64,000 nucleotides of DNA, from contig JBAMJV010000860.1 of NCBI GenBank assembly GCA_037951105.1, forward strand, positions 62,001 to 126,000, in the 5' to 3' direction. The notes beneath the pieces are model-generated. The model searched no databases. It saw only the letters and a program-made list of their open reading frames with translations, and was not told where the DNA came from. This document shows positions 35,001-43,456 of the stretch, piece after piece. Numbering within the stretch: position 1 is the stretch's first letter; every line of letters begins with the position of its first letter. A program made the position numbers and the translations under genes. Source of the stretch: Echinarachnius parma (Eukaryota > Echinodermata > Echinoidea > Clypeasteroida > Echinarachniidae).

Positions 35001-35227
35001 AGACAAACTCGTGACCCCACGCCAAGCCGATTGAGAAGCTCCACTTTGCCGGGATCAAAATCAAAAACTCTACTATCACTACCCCCTCGTTGGCAGCTCG
35101 AGACCCAGTGTCTCCGGCCCGAGTTGTTGAGTGCCGAAACAGGAGCCGCTGAGAACACATCGTCCGGACCAGTCATGGTCATTCCTGGATCAAACCTTCT
35201 AGGAACTCCCTCTTTGGTGCGCTCCAT
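19898..35227 (-). CDS. ITPRID2: ITPRID family protein (KRAP/SSFA2/TESPA1-like), 11 coding exons
   Basis: Members of this family bind IP3 receptors and actin-associated structures and tune calcium release. Coding exons, in gene order on the minus strand: 34971-35227, 32483-32670, 30919-31898, 30192-30261, 25961-28008, 25562-25609, 25119-25246, 24684-24792, 23121-23864, 21113-21187, 19898-20023. They total 4773 bp, 1590 residues plus TAG; every junction phase matches. The start ATG follows an in-frame TGA 12 bases upstream. Diagnostic segments are DPEEILLNLGFGR, DRIPSRFLQQPSEARGI, KEDSFEFEE and QSDSSGFSDEGIG. The C-terminal third is predicted helical/coiled coil (EAIEDLKLLQRALCRYHQDL; RREFHLEAQLLQVQMQ). 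At 1590 residues it is longer than vertebrate relatives (about 1000-1300), through two repeat blocks. The family call is strong; which vertebrate paralogue it matches is not resolved. Confidence 0.88.
20072..21112. other. ITPRID intron
   Basis: It holds a poly-G tract at about 20236-20251 and a less AT-rich patch at 20640-20770 (gccgaggccaccatcag; agtggcccagggccag) that resembles a dispersed repeat rather than an exon, because it lacks a consistent pair of splice sites. Confidence 0.4.
21113..21187 (-). CDS. ITPRID2: ITPRID coiled-coil exon (25 codons)
   Basis: Acceptor atcccttcag, donor CAG|gtattc, phase 0-0. It encodes VRESVMSGVRREFHLEAQLL then QVQMQ, a heptad-like helical segment that joins directly to AKDLEIEQL of the last exon. 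Confidence 0.8.
21697..21991 (-). mobile_element. tRNA-derived SINE, minus orientation, 12-bp target duplication
   Basis: Same family as 9116-9406. On the minus strand it reads tggtgtcttagcggttag, then the B box ggttcgaaccc. It is flanked by attatgccaaga at 21685-21696 and 21992-22003, a perfect 12-bp duplication. It sits in an ITPRID intron. Confidence 0.88.
22511..22840. mobile_element. MITE with TTCACAAAGGAGGTT ends
   Basis: The left end ttcacaaaggaggttaatg with accatggtttaaacc is matched in reverse by accatggtttaacc and aacctcctttgtgaa on the right. It is the uninterrupted relative of the element at 9040-9508 and lies in an ITPRID intron. Confidence 0.8.
22845..23092. mobile_element. MITE abutting an ITPRID splice donor
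   Basis: The left end gggcccacattcataaaagcc and right end ttttttatgaatatggggcc are inverted. Subterminal gtagttccttgc / gcaaggaactaagc also pair. It ends about 27 bp from the donor at 23119-23120 of the 744-bp exon. Confidence 0.75.
23121..23864 (-). CDS. ITPRID2: ITPRID exon with 10-residue KSKSVDPNRD repeats
   Basis: 248 codons, acceptor tattgcaaag, donor CAG|gtgagg, phase 0-0. It opens DSSEAGGNIWSVSLSQVMCE and a helical stretch LIREQTSLRSFLDDLDALEQ. A Ser/Pro-rich linker follows, then about eight copies of a 10-residue unit (KSKSVDPNRD and variants such as KSKFVDPNMD), then an acidic helical end, SQEELVEELEQAQQDLARM to AVKQ. The helices flanking the repeats fit the family's C-terminal coiled-coil region. 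Confidence 0.85.
23335..23600 (-). repeat. 30-bp coding minisatellite within the ITPRID exon
   Basis: The unit tggggtcaacagactttgat plus ttgtccctgt (plus-strand reading) is repeated about eight to nine times. Length is a multiple of three, so copy-number change keeps the frame. Each unit places Ser/Thr-Val-Asp-Pro and lysines at regular spacing. Confidence 0.88.
24240..24520 (-). mobile_element. SINE-like repeat (tRNA-like head on minus strand)
   Basis: It shares with the elements at 52397-53045 and 62075-62310 the phrases cacctgggttgagagcagcaaatgtag and an ending like gttgggatcgaattgaaccc, a decayed B box in reverse. It lies in an ITPRID intron. Confidence 0.55.
24551..24620 (-). pseudogene. 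Partial copy of ITPRID exon 24684-24792 (3' part plus donor)
   Basis: It repeats the exon's 3' part: aaatcttttcgctggagaa, then ctcatggagaatcgccagtctgccctcacatcagctgca followed by gtaagt. It has a donor but no acceptor, so it cannot be a normal internal exon; it could act as an alternative donor if the intervening intron were retained. It lies about 133 bp on the 3' side of the intact exon. Confidence 0.75.
24684..24792 (-). CDS. ITPRID2: ITPRID coiled-coil exon
   Basis: Acceptor tttattcag, donor GCG|gtaagt. One base completes an Arg codon from the previous exon, then ENLGGLSKVRYQIKGEIFSL and EKTLMERYQSALTSAA. Helical, with a heptad-like pattern. Confidence 0.85.
24897..25020 (-). mobile_element. 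tRNA-like SINE fragment
   Basis: On the minus strand it reads gtggctcaacagttagagca, resembling an A-box region, then gggtgcaattcctgg, resembling a B box. A coding tRNA is unlikely because the acceptor stem and anticodon arm do not fold cleanly as read. Confidence 0.55.
25119..25246 (-). CDS. ITPRID2: ITPRID helical exon
   Basis: Acceptor acatgtag, donor AAAG|gtaaat, 128 bp, phase 0 in and 2 out. It encodes EAIEDLKLLQRALCRYHQDL, then DLLETWSYRMYADLGLNF and TREER. A strongly helical segment. Confidence 0.87.
25300..25380 (-). pseudogene. Partial copy of ITPRID exon 25119-25246 (5' part)
   Basis: It repeats aagcaattgaggacctaaag and the following codons down to cagtaccactaggat, where TAG breaks the frame. 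The acceptor AG is also lost. It lies about 133 bp on the 5' side of the intact exon. Confidence 0.78.
25562..25609 (-). CDS. ITPRID2: ITPRID micro-exon (16 codons)
   Basis: Acceptor aaattgcag, donor GAG|gtaagt, phase 0-0. It encodes DDSVHLFPALPTNNQE and joins LLSSQ to EAIEDL. Because it is 48 bp and phase-neutral it could be skipped without a frameshift. Confidence 0.8.
25961..28008 (-). CDS. ITPRID2: ITPRID large central exon
   Basis: 2048 bp, acceptor tacctgtag, donor CAG|gtaggg. Two bases complete a Gly codon; it then reads RRGSTQSDSSGFSDEGIGSS, resembling the SDSSGFAEDS element of vertebrate KRAP. Most of it is acidic and Ser-rich, probably disordered. Near the C-terminal end of the exon are three tandem repeats of about 63 residues, each opening SQPEVV, passing PLNIESESLSPAVERSPEES and ending VQASDRKSLQ, plus a partial fourth. 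Confidence 0.88.
26110..26770 (-). repeat. 189-bp in-frame tandem repeat in ITPRID exon
   Basis: The landmark ggctggctac recurs at about 26377, 26566 and 26755, giving a 189-bp (63-codon) period; a shorter fourth unit reads EHSS(K/E)ES and VQASDRK. Divergence between units is moderate, so the array is older than the exon-edge copies elsewhere. Confidence 0.88.
28177..28345. mobile_element. MITE next to a minisatellite (ACAGTCAAACCTG ends)
   Basis: The left end acagtcaaacctgtcttaatgg and internal ctgtctacagtggcca are typical of the family also at 54096-54244, 54250-54422 and 46666-46836. The right end, tggtcactacacacaggttt, now forms part of every minisatellite unit that follows. Confidence 0.65.
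28325..30222 (-). repeat. Minisatellite of 31 units, each with an exon end and splice donor
   Basis: The unit is about 62 bp, with shorter variants of about 58 bp lacking a CACA. I count 31 occurrences of the core ctctgtgatgg. Read on the minus strand, each unit is the last ~28 bases of the exon at 30192-30261 (cattctactggtagaaacca then tcacagag), the donor gtgagtatgag, and about 25 bases of intron that equal a MITE end. Unit 31 is the genuine exon end. Variants include acc to atc in tactggtag and one unit with cctacctatgtg that alters the donor region. Confidence 0.95.
30192..30261 (-). CDS. ITPRID2: ITPRID exon whose donor is amplified
   Basis: 70 bp, acceptor attttgaag, donor AGAG|gtgagt, phase 0 in and 1 out. 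It encodes LSSEERLEDANAAPHSTGRN then HHR. It is the outermost unit of the minisatellite, and it alone retains the upstream half (agcgaggagcgattggaaga) and the acceptor. Confidence 0.82.
30919..31898 (-). CDS. ITPRID2: ITPRID exon with SFEFEE motif
   Basis: 980 bp, acceptor cttcaacag, donor GAG|gtatgc, 2-base entry and phase 0 exit. It reads FSLIGGLRSLGPAMRRSSQM, then a Ser/Thr-rich, Gln-containing disordered region and an end KEDSFEFEE. The final motif corresponds to DSFEMEEVQS / DTFDLEEVQS in KRAP and TESPA1. Plus-strand motifs tgacctttgacct in the exon are coincidental with Glu/Val/Lys codons. Confidence 0.88.
32483..32670 (-). CDS. ITPRID2: ITPRID exon with IP3R-binding domain
   Basis: 188 bp, acceptor ccctacag, donor GTG|gtcagt. 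It encodes IDDLLTARRDPEEILLNLGF, then GRSIQEDTMDRIPSRFLQQ and SEARGISVYAFLNQIDELER. This is the most conserved domain of the family. The vertebrate proteins have RIPSRFF at the site reported as needed for IP3-receptor binding; here it reads RIPSRFL, so the second Phe is replaced by Leu. The 5' half of this exon was tandemly copied upstream. Confidence 0.92.
32763..33725 (-). pseudogene. About five tandem copies of the ITPRID exon 5' half with acceptors
   Basis: Copies of acceptor ctgtag/ctacag plus cattgatgacctactc occur with exon-start equivalents near 32854, 33050, 33242, 33540 and (decayed) 33724. Spacing is 184, 196, 192 and 298 bp, then ~184. The 298-bp gap holds a ~76-bp TTAA-type mini-element. 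Copies end in stops, for example AAC CTT GCA TGA in the first two and GAA ATC TAG in the third. All lie on the 5' side of the intact exon. Confidence 0.85.
33318..33395. mobile_element. ~76-bp TTAA-flanked mini-element inside the copy array
   Basis: It runs from TTAA ccccttgactacgggaacc to gaacgggTTAA and resembles 12165-12243. Sequence just downstream (gccaggttcccataggcaag then ggggtta) suggests a second, partial copy. Confidence 0.6.
34231..34546. mobile_element. MITE with long (~60 bp) inverted ends
   Basis: The left end caggggggtgtttcacaaag with ttgaacttaactctaagttg is matched in reverse by caacttagagttaagttcaa and ctttgtgaaacacccccctg. It sits in the first ITPRID intron. The same GGGGGTGTTTCAC end occurs in the element at 46208-46676. 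Confidence 0.82.
34971..35227 (-). CDS. ITPRID2: ITPRID first coding exon
   Basis: ATG at 35225-35227; an in-frame TGA lies 12 bases upstream, so this is the first possible Met in frame. It encodes MERTKEGVPRRFDPGMTMTG, a 60-residue poorly conserved region, and ends DGALRRLS plus AG|gtaaga. Two bases join one base of the next exon to make Ser. Confidence 0.82.
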
Positions 35228-38200
35228 TATCGGAGATCAATCACAAGTACAGTTTATAAAACTTGTTTTCTCCAGAAGGCATTTACACTGTTCCGAGGGA
35301 AACAGACCAATCAAATGATCCATTATGTAAAATTCTAATGAAATCACTCTCTGCGATGCTTCACGTTTCCAATTTTAATTTAAGAGTGGTCCTAGAAAAC
35401 ATTTCTATCTCAGCCAACCAGCAATGAAGATCACATTCAAATGGAGAGTCCACAGCCAGACTAGTCAATGTGATCATGTCAGGACACGCAGTATTACCAC
35501 ACTTATTTAGTACTACATGTATATTGCCCAGTGAAGAATTGGTTCAGAAAACAAAACTTCAGGATGTTGTTCAAATATTGAATATATATTCCAATAGTTC
35601 CTGAACAGGATTAAAGTCATCCAGATCCTGTTTCGAAGGTCAGTTATTCAAATGAACTACAGAAAACCAGAAGATGTGTAGCAAGACGTGAATCCAATAT
35701 GCACTACACATGCAGGTAGGTTGAAAACAGCACAAATATCCACTGGTAGAACTGCACATCAATGTCCATAATCCGAGAACAACTACATGTATGTTCTGCA
35801 AATAATCTTCTTGGGATTATGCCCTGCTGCTCATATTGCCGACCGATTTGTTACCAAAGGCAATTCAAATACATGTAGTGTCCCAATATAATCCTCTGAG
35901 TATTGGTATCATTATTATGTGCACAATACCCCATTGGCCTTTAAACCTCATGGCACTAAGAGAGTTAATGTATAAACAATGTGCTTCTGACAGGTCAATA
36001 AACACTTTCTCCAAATTAGAGCAATTGCACATCAATGTTGATAAACCAGAGAACAAGTACAAGTTATGATCCGCAAAGAATTAGCATGTCCTATGCTTTG
36101 CTGCTCACATTTTGGACTGATTTTGGTCGTTATCAAAGGCTCTCCAAACAGCTTCCCTGTGCAACCCTCTAAGTATCTAATGTGCACGATACCCCAGTGG
36201 CCTTTATGAAACTCATGGCACCAAGAGAGTTAATGTATGAACAATCTGTATCTGACTGCTCAAAATAAACATAGTCTCTGCTTTTTTCAGGTTTCTTCTA
36301 AAAAAGTTTCCCAACATGAGGCAAAGAAAATATAATGCCAATCAGCAGACAGCCAGACACTATATCTTATTGGGTCTCTCCAGAAAAAATCCCAATTAAG
36401 TATATATAAAGCTTTGGTGAGGTGAGTTTTTATGTCATACGTATGTTTTGCTGATCAATGACTACTACTACTACTTTATGCAGTCCTTGAATGCCTCTGA
36501 TCCATCAATACCAGGTATTGATTGATATAAATATTTATGTTAAGTCCCTAATGCAAGATTTCCTGAAATGAACAAGGTACTGTACAACAAACATGCTGCT
36601 GATCAGTAAATACTGTTTTTGTTAGGTTTCACTAAATATGAAGACTTCTAATTTAAAATAAACGATGTGCAGTTTGTTTAGGCTTTTTGTTGATTTCTAT
36701 TTTCTTTACCAAAGAATCCCTAGAAAAGTAGGCATTGAAATACTTGTTTTGCATTATATCACTCCAGATATATGTTTAGTTCCCTTAAACACAGAGTTTC
36801 CAACATAGGTAAGCAAGAAAATAATACAGGCCTACAGACTTTTACAAACTGTACAAAACCCTTCTACAGTAGTAAAGAAAACTTTCCTTAACTCCAAAGA
36901 TCTGGTCCATCACTCGTAAAATAAAAACAAGGATCTGCCACTCCCACTCATAGCATAGGGCTTTAATACGGATCAAGACCACTATTTAATAGAGGATATA
37001 CATTGTACTTCAGTGGTTTACCTTGCAATACCAATCTTCCTATTGACCACTACATATATTAACAATAGCCTCCACATTGCAATTTTAACCAAATGAAAGT
37101 ATTGGTACAACCTCTGAATAAATACACAATATTTAAGAGAGTCCCTCAATTATGTCAAAGTAACAACCAGTGTAGACTTCTTTTAACGAAGGGTCTACAA
37201 CTTTTTAAAAAGTCAGCTATGTAGACAGACTAAAAACCATTGAAATATATTCTCATTACATATCAAATCCGCAACAAATGAGCAGTCGGAAGCCACAAAA
37301 GTCCAACAACGTTACTCCCAAAGTTGTCCCAACAAATGTTTGTTGTATTTTCCAAAAGTATAAATGCAAGCCTGATCACATTGCTTTGTGAATCCTTACA
37401 GGTGCAGTAGGTAATCCTAAATACTAAATGACCAATCCCGTATTAACCGGCACAGTAGCCACATACCGCTATTTAACATCTTTATTAGGCGCGTCTCTCA
37501 AAATCCTAATTTATAACAAAAAAGAATGGCCAATCCTGAAATTGTCCCTATATCTATGATACCACTATTAAACTCATTGAAAAGAGGAAATGCAAGAGTT
37601 AATGTAACTTCTATTTCCCAAGATATCCAGAGATAACTAGCCCTATAGGTCTAGCAGGGTCATGTTATTCCACCAGGTTAAAGGGATCCAACACCCTCTA
37701 AATAATTTCTAACAAATGAAAGATAATAGTTTTATACTTAGTACATTCCACCTACAAGTTCTGAAAAATAGGTTTCCAGAATATAATTTTAAAAACTCAT
37801 CATCATACTAAGTTATGCATTCGTGGATCTGCAGTTCCTAAGAAGACTAGTCTATTGTCTAGGATGTACGCTTTCTAATGCCTCCTTACGTACGCGTTTA
37901 TAGAATTGATGCACTTGAAAACGTTTGGCGCTTACGGAACCTAACCCTAGGCCCTGTTAGGTTTTGTACATTGTGATTATTAAACTGCAATGTTTATGGA
38001 TTACACAAACGTTTGCAAAGTGTTGGACATACATATTTGATATCAAATTACGGCACTAAACATATTTATAAGCCAGTGTTGTTCTTTGTGTGGTTGTTCC
38101 CTTTAACTTCTTGATTAAATGCACTTTCACAATGACACACAAGTGAGGAAGCTTAATCCGTGTGAGGGCAATTGTCTATTTAGACTATAAACCAGGGCAT

Positions 38201-38610
38201 GAATCCCTTTAAAGTGATCCATTAACTTTGACAAACTAAACCAAAATCACTTTCACATCTCTCTTATACCTTGCTATTTGGCTTAAATGAAGAACAATAT
38301 GATTGCTTTTTATGGAGATATTTATGATTAAATGAAAAGTGTTCCAAGAATGATGAAGTCTCAAATATCCCTTTTGGATTTTGAATACAAAAATTAAATT
38401 TACCAAAAAAGAACTAGAAAAAAACAATCAAGGCACAGTAGAAGCATTCCCAATGAAATTTGTTTGATTTGGATGAAGTTACTAATTATTCCTGTTTTAT
38501 ATCAGACACTCATATCATGACTTTTTTCAGCTAAAACTTGTTATCAGCTACTGTACTTTCTTTTACACCACACAACAAGAATGTAAACAAGTAAAGGATA
38601 TCCACTTAGA
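35228..38610. other. ITPRID upstream flank, AT-rich
   Basis: Promoter/5' UTR of the minus-strand ITPRID gene is expected just above 35228 but no TATA or clear initiator could be assigned. A tandem duplication of about 260 bp is visible: tgctgctca-tat/ttt, accaaaggc and ggcac(t/c)aagagagttaatg occur near 35828-35965 and again near 36100-36235. No exon is recognised. Confidence 0.5.
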
Positions 38611-38913
38611 TTAGTGCCGAGTCAAACCGGATATATTGATATCCGGATATGAGCCGAGTAAAAACGGACGGATATCGGATTTATCCGAAATGTAAATAAA
38701 AAACAAAAAAAATAAACATGGAGCTTTGATTTTTGATACTTCAACCATGGTTGAACCATTTTAAAATAATTTTTTTTACATTTCGGATAAATCTGAATTT
38801 TTTTCCTTTTTTTTCTTTTCGTATACCGTATTTGTCGGTGTATTACCCGCACTTTTTTTCAAAAAAAAAAAAAAAAAAAGGGGGGTGCGGTTAATACACG
38901 ACCGTATTAACCA

Positions 38914-38959
<46 letters not shown>

Positions 38960-39087
38960 GGGTGCGGTTAATACACCGGAGCGGTTAATACACCGACAAA
39001 TACGGTACCCGTATCCGAGAATTTGAATTCGGTATCCGACCTTCATGGTCGGATACCGAACGGCTATCCGTTTGGACTCAGCACTAA
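38611..39087. mobile_element. MITE with TTAGTGC(C/T)GAGTC ends, containing another MITE
   Basis: The left end ttagtgccgagtcaaac and right end gtttggactcagcactaa are inverted. Subterminal gatatccggatat and ggtatccgacc/ggtcggatacc motifs surround it. The element at 38824-39007 lies inside. Confidence 0.72.
38824..39007. mobile_element. Nested MITE with TACCGTATTTGTCGGTGTATTA ends
   Basis: The left end taccgtatttgtcggtgta is matched in reverse by tacaccgacaaatacggta. Between them are a poly-A of about 19 and a poly-T of about 40 flanking tgcggttaatacac motifs. TA at each edge suggests a TA target. Confidence 0.78.
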
Positions 39088-39283
39088 CTTAGATTGAAGC
39101 AATCACTAAATGTTACAATTCATCTTTTAAATATCCTACAGCCTTGGTCGATCATTTGAACTGGGCAGAATACAATTGAATCATGACTTGTGTGATGTAA
39201 CCCCTTCTTATCATTGATTTCCTTTCAAGTTGCAAGTCACATTACAATGATAACAAGTCAAACAATATCTAGACATTCACTAT

Positions 39284-39386
39284 AGTCGGTGTCACACTGG
39301 GGCCAATTATCAGGATAATTGAATTATCTCGATAATTTGTAGCGTGTCTGTCACATACGTAGATGAATTGTGTGTGACACCGGCTA
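39284..39386. mobile_element. Short MITE with GGTGTCACAC ends
   Basis: The left end tagtcggtgtcacac and right end gtgtgacaccggcta are inverted. The interior ggccaattatc and gataattgaattatct matches the element at 10447-10598. Confidence 0.75.
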
Positions 39387-39528
39387 CAGTTTGCCAAACT
39401 TTGCTGTGTGAAAAAATAAACGTCCTCTCACCTGTGATCATGAATCCCCCTCAAAATAATCCATGCAAATCTCAAGCCCTATTTATAGGCCCCAGGTGTA
39501 GCATACTCATTCTTAAATTGCTTTTAAT

Positions 39529-39860
39529 ATAAAGGGATCTAGTAACTTTGTTGACATGTGCAAAATGTGGTTGATAAAATGTGTATGTTTGTGATACGAT
39601 GAGTCCACTGAGTAATGTGTGAAAATTTCATGTTAAATGGATTGCGCTGACTTTGTACGCAGTTATAACTTTCAAGTGGATAATTAAAAATCTGAACACT
39701 TCAATCGTAAATATCTTGTTAACAAAAGGGAAATCTTATATAAAACCAAAAACTGTTCCATGCTTCTATTGGTAATACAAATACAACAAGGTATGTCAAA
39801 ACCATTAGAGTGCTAAGTAAGATATATGTGGATTTGGACAATGTTGCTAGATCCCTTTAA
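39529..39860. mobile_element. MITE with TAAAGGGATC ends
   Basis: Third member of the family at 11736 and 15286. Ends are ataaagggatctagtaac and gctagatccctttaa; it shares tttgttgacatgtgcaaaatg and the internal tctgaacacttcaatcgtaa with 15286-15691. Confidence 0.8.
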
Positions 39861-40124
39861 AATGAAATAAATAATTCATGTTTTACATTTGAAGATTCAT
39901 ATAAAAAACAAGAATGTAAATCGCCACTAATACTGATGAATTAAAATGGATATGCAAAGTCAAAACAATTGGAGTATTTGATGTGTCTTAAGGCAATGCT
40001 GCAACCAGCCATGATTCACACAGTAGCCAGAGAACTAGATCTTATTTTAGATTTCCAATTCATTCAGACTCTTAAAGTAACTCCTAAAGTGCTGCATTCA
40101 TATCCATGTTATTCATGTCTACAT

Positions 40125-41398
40125 CAGCGAAAAAAATACACGGGGGCAGCGGGCGAATTTGCCCCCGAAATGCCCAAAAGAGCCCCCGAAAAAAACTAGA
40201 TGGATCTTCGACTGTGCGCAGTCGAAAATGATGCCTCCGCCATAAGGCAATTTATTCATATCAAGCCCAAATCAACATGTACACAGAATTAATTCTGTCA
40301 ACTCAATTTTGATGGTACTCTGTCTTTTAGATCTTGACGTATCACAATTATGAGCTATAAGTGACCTTGTCCTTTGCCCTCATGACCCCAAAATCTAATG
40401 ACTACAATTGTTCCTTAAGATACATTCAGGTATCAAGTTGGATTGAAATCTGATATTCAGTTCTTGAGATTTCCAATCTCAAGCTACTTTTACATATAAT
40501 GAGCCCTGTGACCTTTGACCTCATGACCCCCAAAATCTAATCAGTTCATTGGCTCTCCAAGGAACATACATGTACCAAGTTTGGTCAGAATCTGTCAATC
40601 CCTTCTTGAGATAATGCGATCACGAGCTATTTTTGCATATATAATGAGCTCTGTGACCTTTGACCTTTGACCTCATGACCCTAAAATCTAATCAGATCAT
40701 CGGCCCCCCAAGATACATACATGTACAAACTTTGGTCAGAAACTGTCAATCCCTTCTTGAGATAACGCGATCACAAGCTATTTTTGCATATATAATGAGC
40801 TCTGTGACCTTTGACCTTTGACCTCATGACCCCAAAATCTAATCAGATCATCGACCCCCCAAGATACATACATGTACCAAGTTTGGTCAGAATCTGTCAA
40901 TCCCTTCTTGAGATAACGCGATCACAAGCTATTTTTGCATATATAATGAGCTCTGTGACCTTTGACCTTTGACCTCATGACCCCAAAATCTAATCAGATC
41001 ATTGGCACCCCAAGATACATACATGACCCAAGTTTGGTGAAAATCCGTCAATCGGTTCTTGAGATAACGCGATCACGAGAACGGGACGTACGGACGTACG
41101 TACGGACGGACGGACGGACAACCCGAAAACATAATGCCTCCGGCTACTTCGTTGCGGAGGCATAAAAAGTACATGTAGCCCAACAAATTTGTTTACATTT
41201 TTTTATTTTGAGGATTTTGTTTTGGATCTTCTGTTTGAATCGTGATCAAATGCTTATCAGATGATCACTTACAGCATTAGAGCTTAATAGTAGCCCCCTG
41301 AAATTCGAAAAAGAGCCCTGAAATTTGTAGCCCCCGAAAGTTGGAAAAGTAGCCCCTGAAAAGGAGCCCCCGAAATAAAAATATTAATTTTTTCGCTG
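40125..41398. mobile_element. hAT-like MITE (copy 1), interrupted by a second element
   Basis: It starts cagcgaaaaaaatacacgg and ends attttttcgctg, flanked by a perfect 8-bp duplication gtctacat (40117-40124 and 41399-41406). CAG...CTG ends and 8-bp duplications are hAT features. The interior agcccccgaaa motifs match the other four copies. About 970 bp of a different element is inserted near 40198. Confidence 0.88.
40198..41170. mobile_element. Repeat element with ~150-bp internal tandem units
   Basis: It begins near gatgcctccgccataaggc and ends cttcgttgcggaggcataaa; the gcctccg/cggaggc ends are inverted. Inside, four units of about 145-152 bp share tgacctttgacct, cctcatgacccc, aaatctaatcag, caagatacatacatg and tttggtcagaatctgtcaat. 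It ends in an acggacggacgg tract. A terminal fragment of the same family is at 56460-56597. Confidence 0.75.
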
Positions 41399-41406
41399 GT
41401 CTACAT

Positions 41407-42142
41407 GTTGGGGAGGGCACCTAACATACATTGTACGTATGTATAAGAACTATACTCGTAATGTATAAATAGTGGGTAAATTTGTTAGCGATGAATTCAT
41501 TTTCGATTACTAATAATTCATCAGAACACATTCATACTTCTGATAATTGATGTAACTGATTATATGATATGATAAGTAGAATACATAATTGGTTTCCTTT
41601 TGTAAAACCGAAAAAAGATATAATCTGCTTTCCATGAAAACATCAGCAATAAGATCGTATCATCCAACAAATACGGTCAAGTGTTGGAAATGCAAATTTC
41701 ATACGTTGGAATAAACCGTTATGAGAAAATGCAATATAGGAGACAATCTCAAATTGTGTGATACACATTGCACATTATGAATCTACATATAATATTTGAC
41801 CTCTTTTCATTACTGAAAAATAATTACATTTATCATATTTTATAAAAGCACATCTTTTTTTATAATGGTCAAACAATTTTACCATTTCAATGTAATATGG
41901 AAAGAAAAAAATTATAGTGTTCCGCTTTTGCATACAAGTAAATGAAGAGAATATTATCCAATGTATTTCCTGTTTCATTTAGTGGACCCTATTTTCAATT
42001 GTCATGGCAACTGCAAATGTAAATTTGACCAATAGAGCACTCAGAATAAAGTGACCATCAAAGAGATGCGATGTCTGTTATTAAACCTGTTGTGGACTGA
42101 GCCAAACATATATTGTGACTGGGATCTATGGAGATATGTGTC

Positions 42143-42200
<58 letters not shown>

Positions 42201-42427
42201 AGGTGCAGTTGCAGGCATTCATCAAAGAAAAAAGGTACAGCTGTTCAGCCAGCGTTCTGTCAATTAATGCACTTTTTCATCTAGTTTTTAGTTGCACTCT
42301 ACTAAAGTACTAAACCAAGGCTGCCAAATACAGCTGCGTTATATTGTATGTTGAAATGTCAACTATAAATTACCCCTAACTACATGGTTTAGTACAGTTT
42401 CCTTTTCTAAGAATTTCAAAGAGTAAA
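41407..42427. other. AT-rich intergenic DNA with (TG)n
   Basis: Noncoding apart from a TG microsatellite at about 42144-42195. It lies between the 3' side of the 44-60 kb gene and the ITPRID 5' end. Confidence 0.5.
42144..42195. repeat. (TG)n microsatellite
   Basis: About 25 uninterrupted TG dinucleotides preceded by tccatgtg. Cys-Val repeats in its reading frames are artefacts. Confidence 0.95.
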
Positions 42428-42649
42428 TGATGACACACGCGGTACCCCGGGGTACCGTTGTACCCCGGGGTACCGCGTTGTGTAGCGCCATCTTGCGTCC
42501 AACTGTACCGCAGCTATTGCAGTGTGCATGCAGTGCAGCGCGCGATTGTATGCACGCTATACCCACAGTACAGCCCTACAAATTAAATAAATAATTAAAC
42601 AAAATGGCGGATTTTCGTCTGGTACCCCGGGGTACCGTTTATGTCATCA
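42428..42649. mobile_element. MITE with GGTACCCCGGGGTACC palindromes (copy 1)
   Basis: It starts tgatgacacacgcggtaccc and ends ggtaccgtttatgtcatca, with inverted tgatgaca tips. The 16-base palindrome occurs once complete near each end and once more, and the interior is cgccatcttgcgtccaac... tggcggattttcgtctgg. It is nearly identical to 57489-57710. Confidence 0.82.
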
Positions 42650-42779
42650 AATTGTAATTCTTATTTCTTATAATACCATACAAACCTTAAAATATGTACT
42701 TCTAATTTCATGATATCTAAAACAAAATAGCTTTCATATATTAATTTAATTTTTTTTGCAAAATCGCTATTTCTATTTA

Positions 42780-43440
42780 CCTATTTACTGAATTACTTGA
42801 AATATTGCTACTCCACATGGAGTAGCAATATTTGTTGCTTCTGCTGGACAAAATGAACCATGGAATATCTTCATTTTTTTAATGTAATATTTCTACTTCT
42901 AATTTCCTAATTTAAAATTATAAAACCTTCAAGTATCTACAAGTATTTAATTTCTAAAAATCACTACTTTTGGATTTACCTATTTACTGACTGAGCACTG
43001 ATTTTGGTATCAGAATTATCTGAAATGTGGCAGTTCCCCATGAAGTAGAGATTCTGTAGCTTCTTCTGGATAAAATTAATTTCTATCTATTTTTTTTATT
43101 TGCAATTCTAATTTCCCAAGTTAAAAAATGAACCTTGATATACATGTATCTATTTGATTTCTAAAAATCACTATATTTCTATTTCCTACTGACTGACCGA
43201 GCGCCGATGTCCGTATCAGAGTTGTCCGAGATGTTGCTGTTCCCCATGAAGTAGAGGTTGTGTCGCTTCTGCTGGTCAATTTTAATTTTAACAAAATCAC
43301 TATTTTGTACTTCTAATTTCCTTAATACAAACTGCGAAATATCTATCTGATTTCTAAAAACCACTAAACTTCTATTTACCTATTTACTGACAGAGCGCTG
43401 ACATCCGTATCAGAGTTGTCTGAGACGTTGCTTCTGCTGG
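42780..43440 (-). pseudogene. Tandem copies of the 3' half of exon 44080-44247, with donors
   Basis: At least three clear copies (about 42985-43080, 43190-43280, 43385-43440) and a weaker one near 42790-42860 repeat the minus-strand sequence cagaagcgac...ttcc, gacaactctgatac and gcgctc(t/g)gtcagta(aat)aggtaaatag. The 3' junction of the exon, with agtaaatag|gtaaat, is kept. They lack acceptors and have substitutions such as DIGARS or KISAQS for DVSALS. All lie on the 3' side of the intact exon. Confidence 0.78.
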
Positions 43441-43456
43441 TCAATTTTAATTTTAA

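Noticed and set aside
40962-41165. A 67-codon frame containing RDVRTYVRTDGRTT
   Set aside because: It lies in the acggacgg tail of a transposable element; the same tail recurs at 56500.
42120-42290. Open frames rich in Cys-Val repeats
   Set aside because: They are translations of the (TG)n microsatellite and have no coding support.
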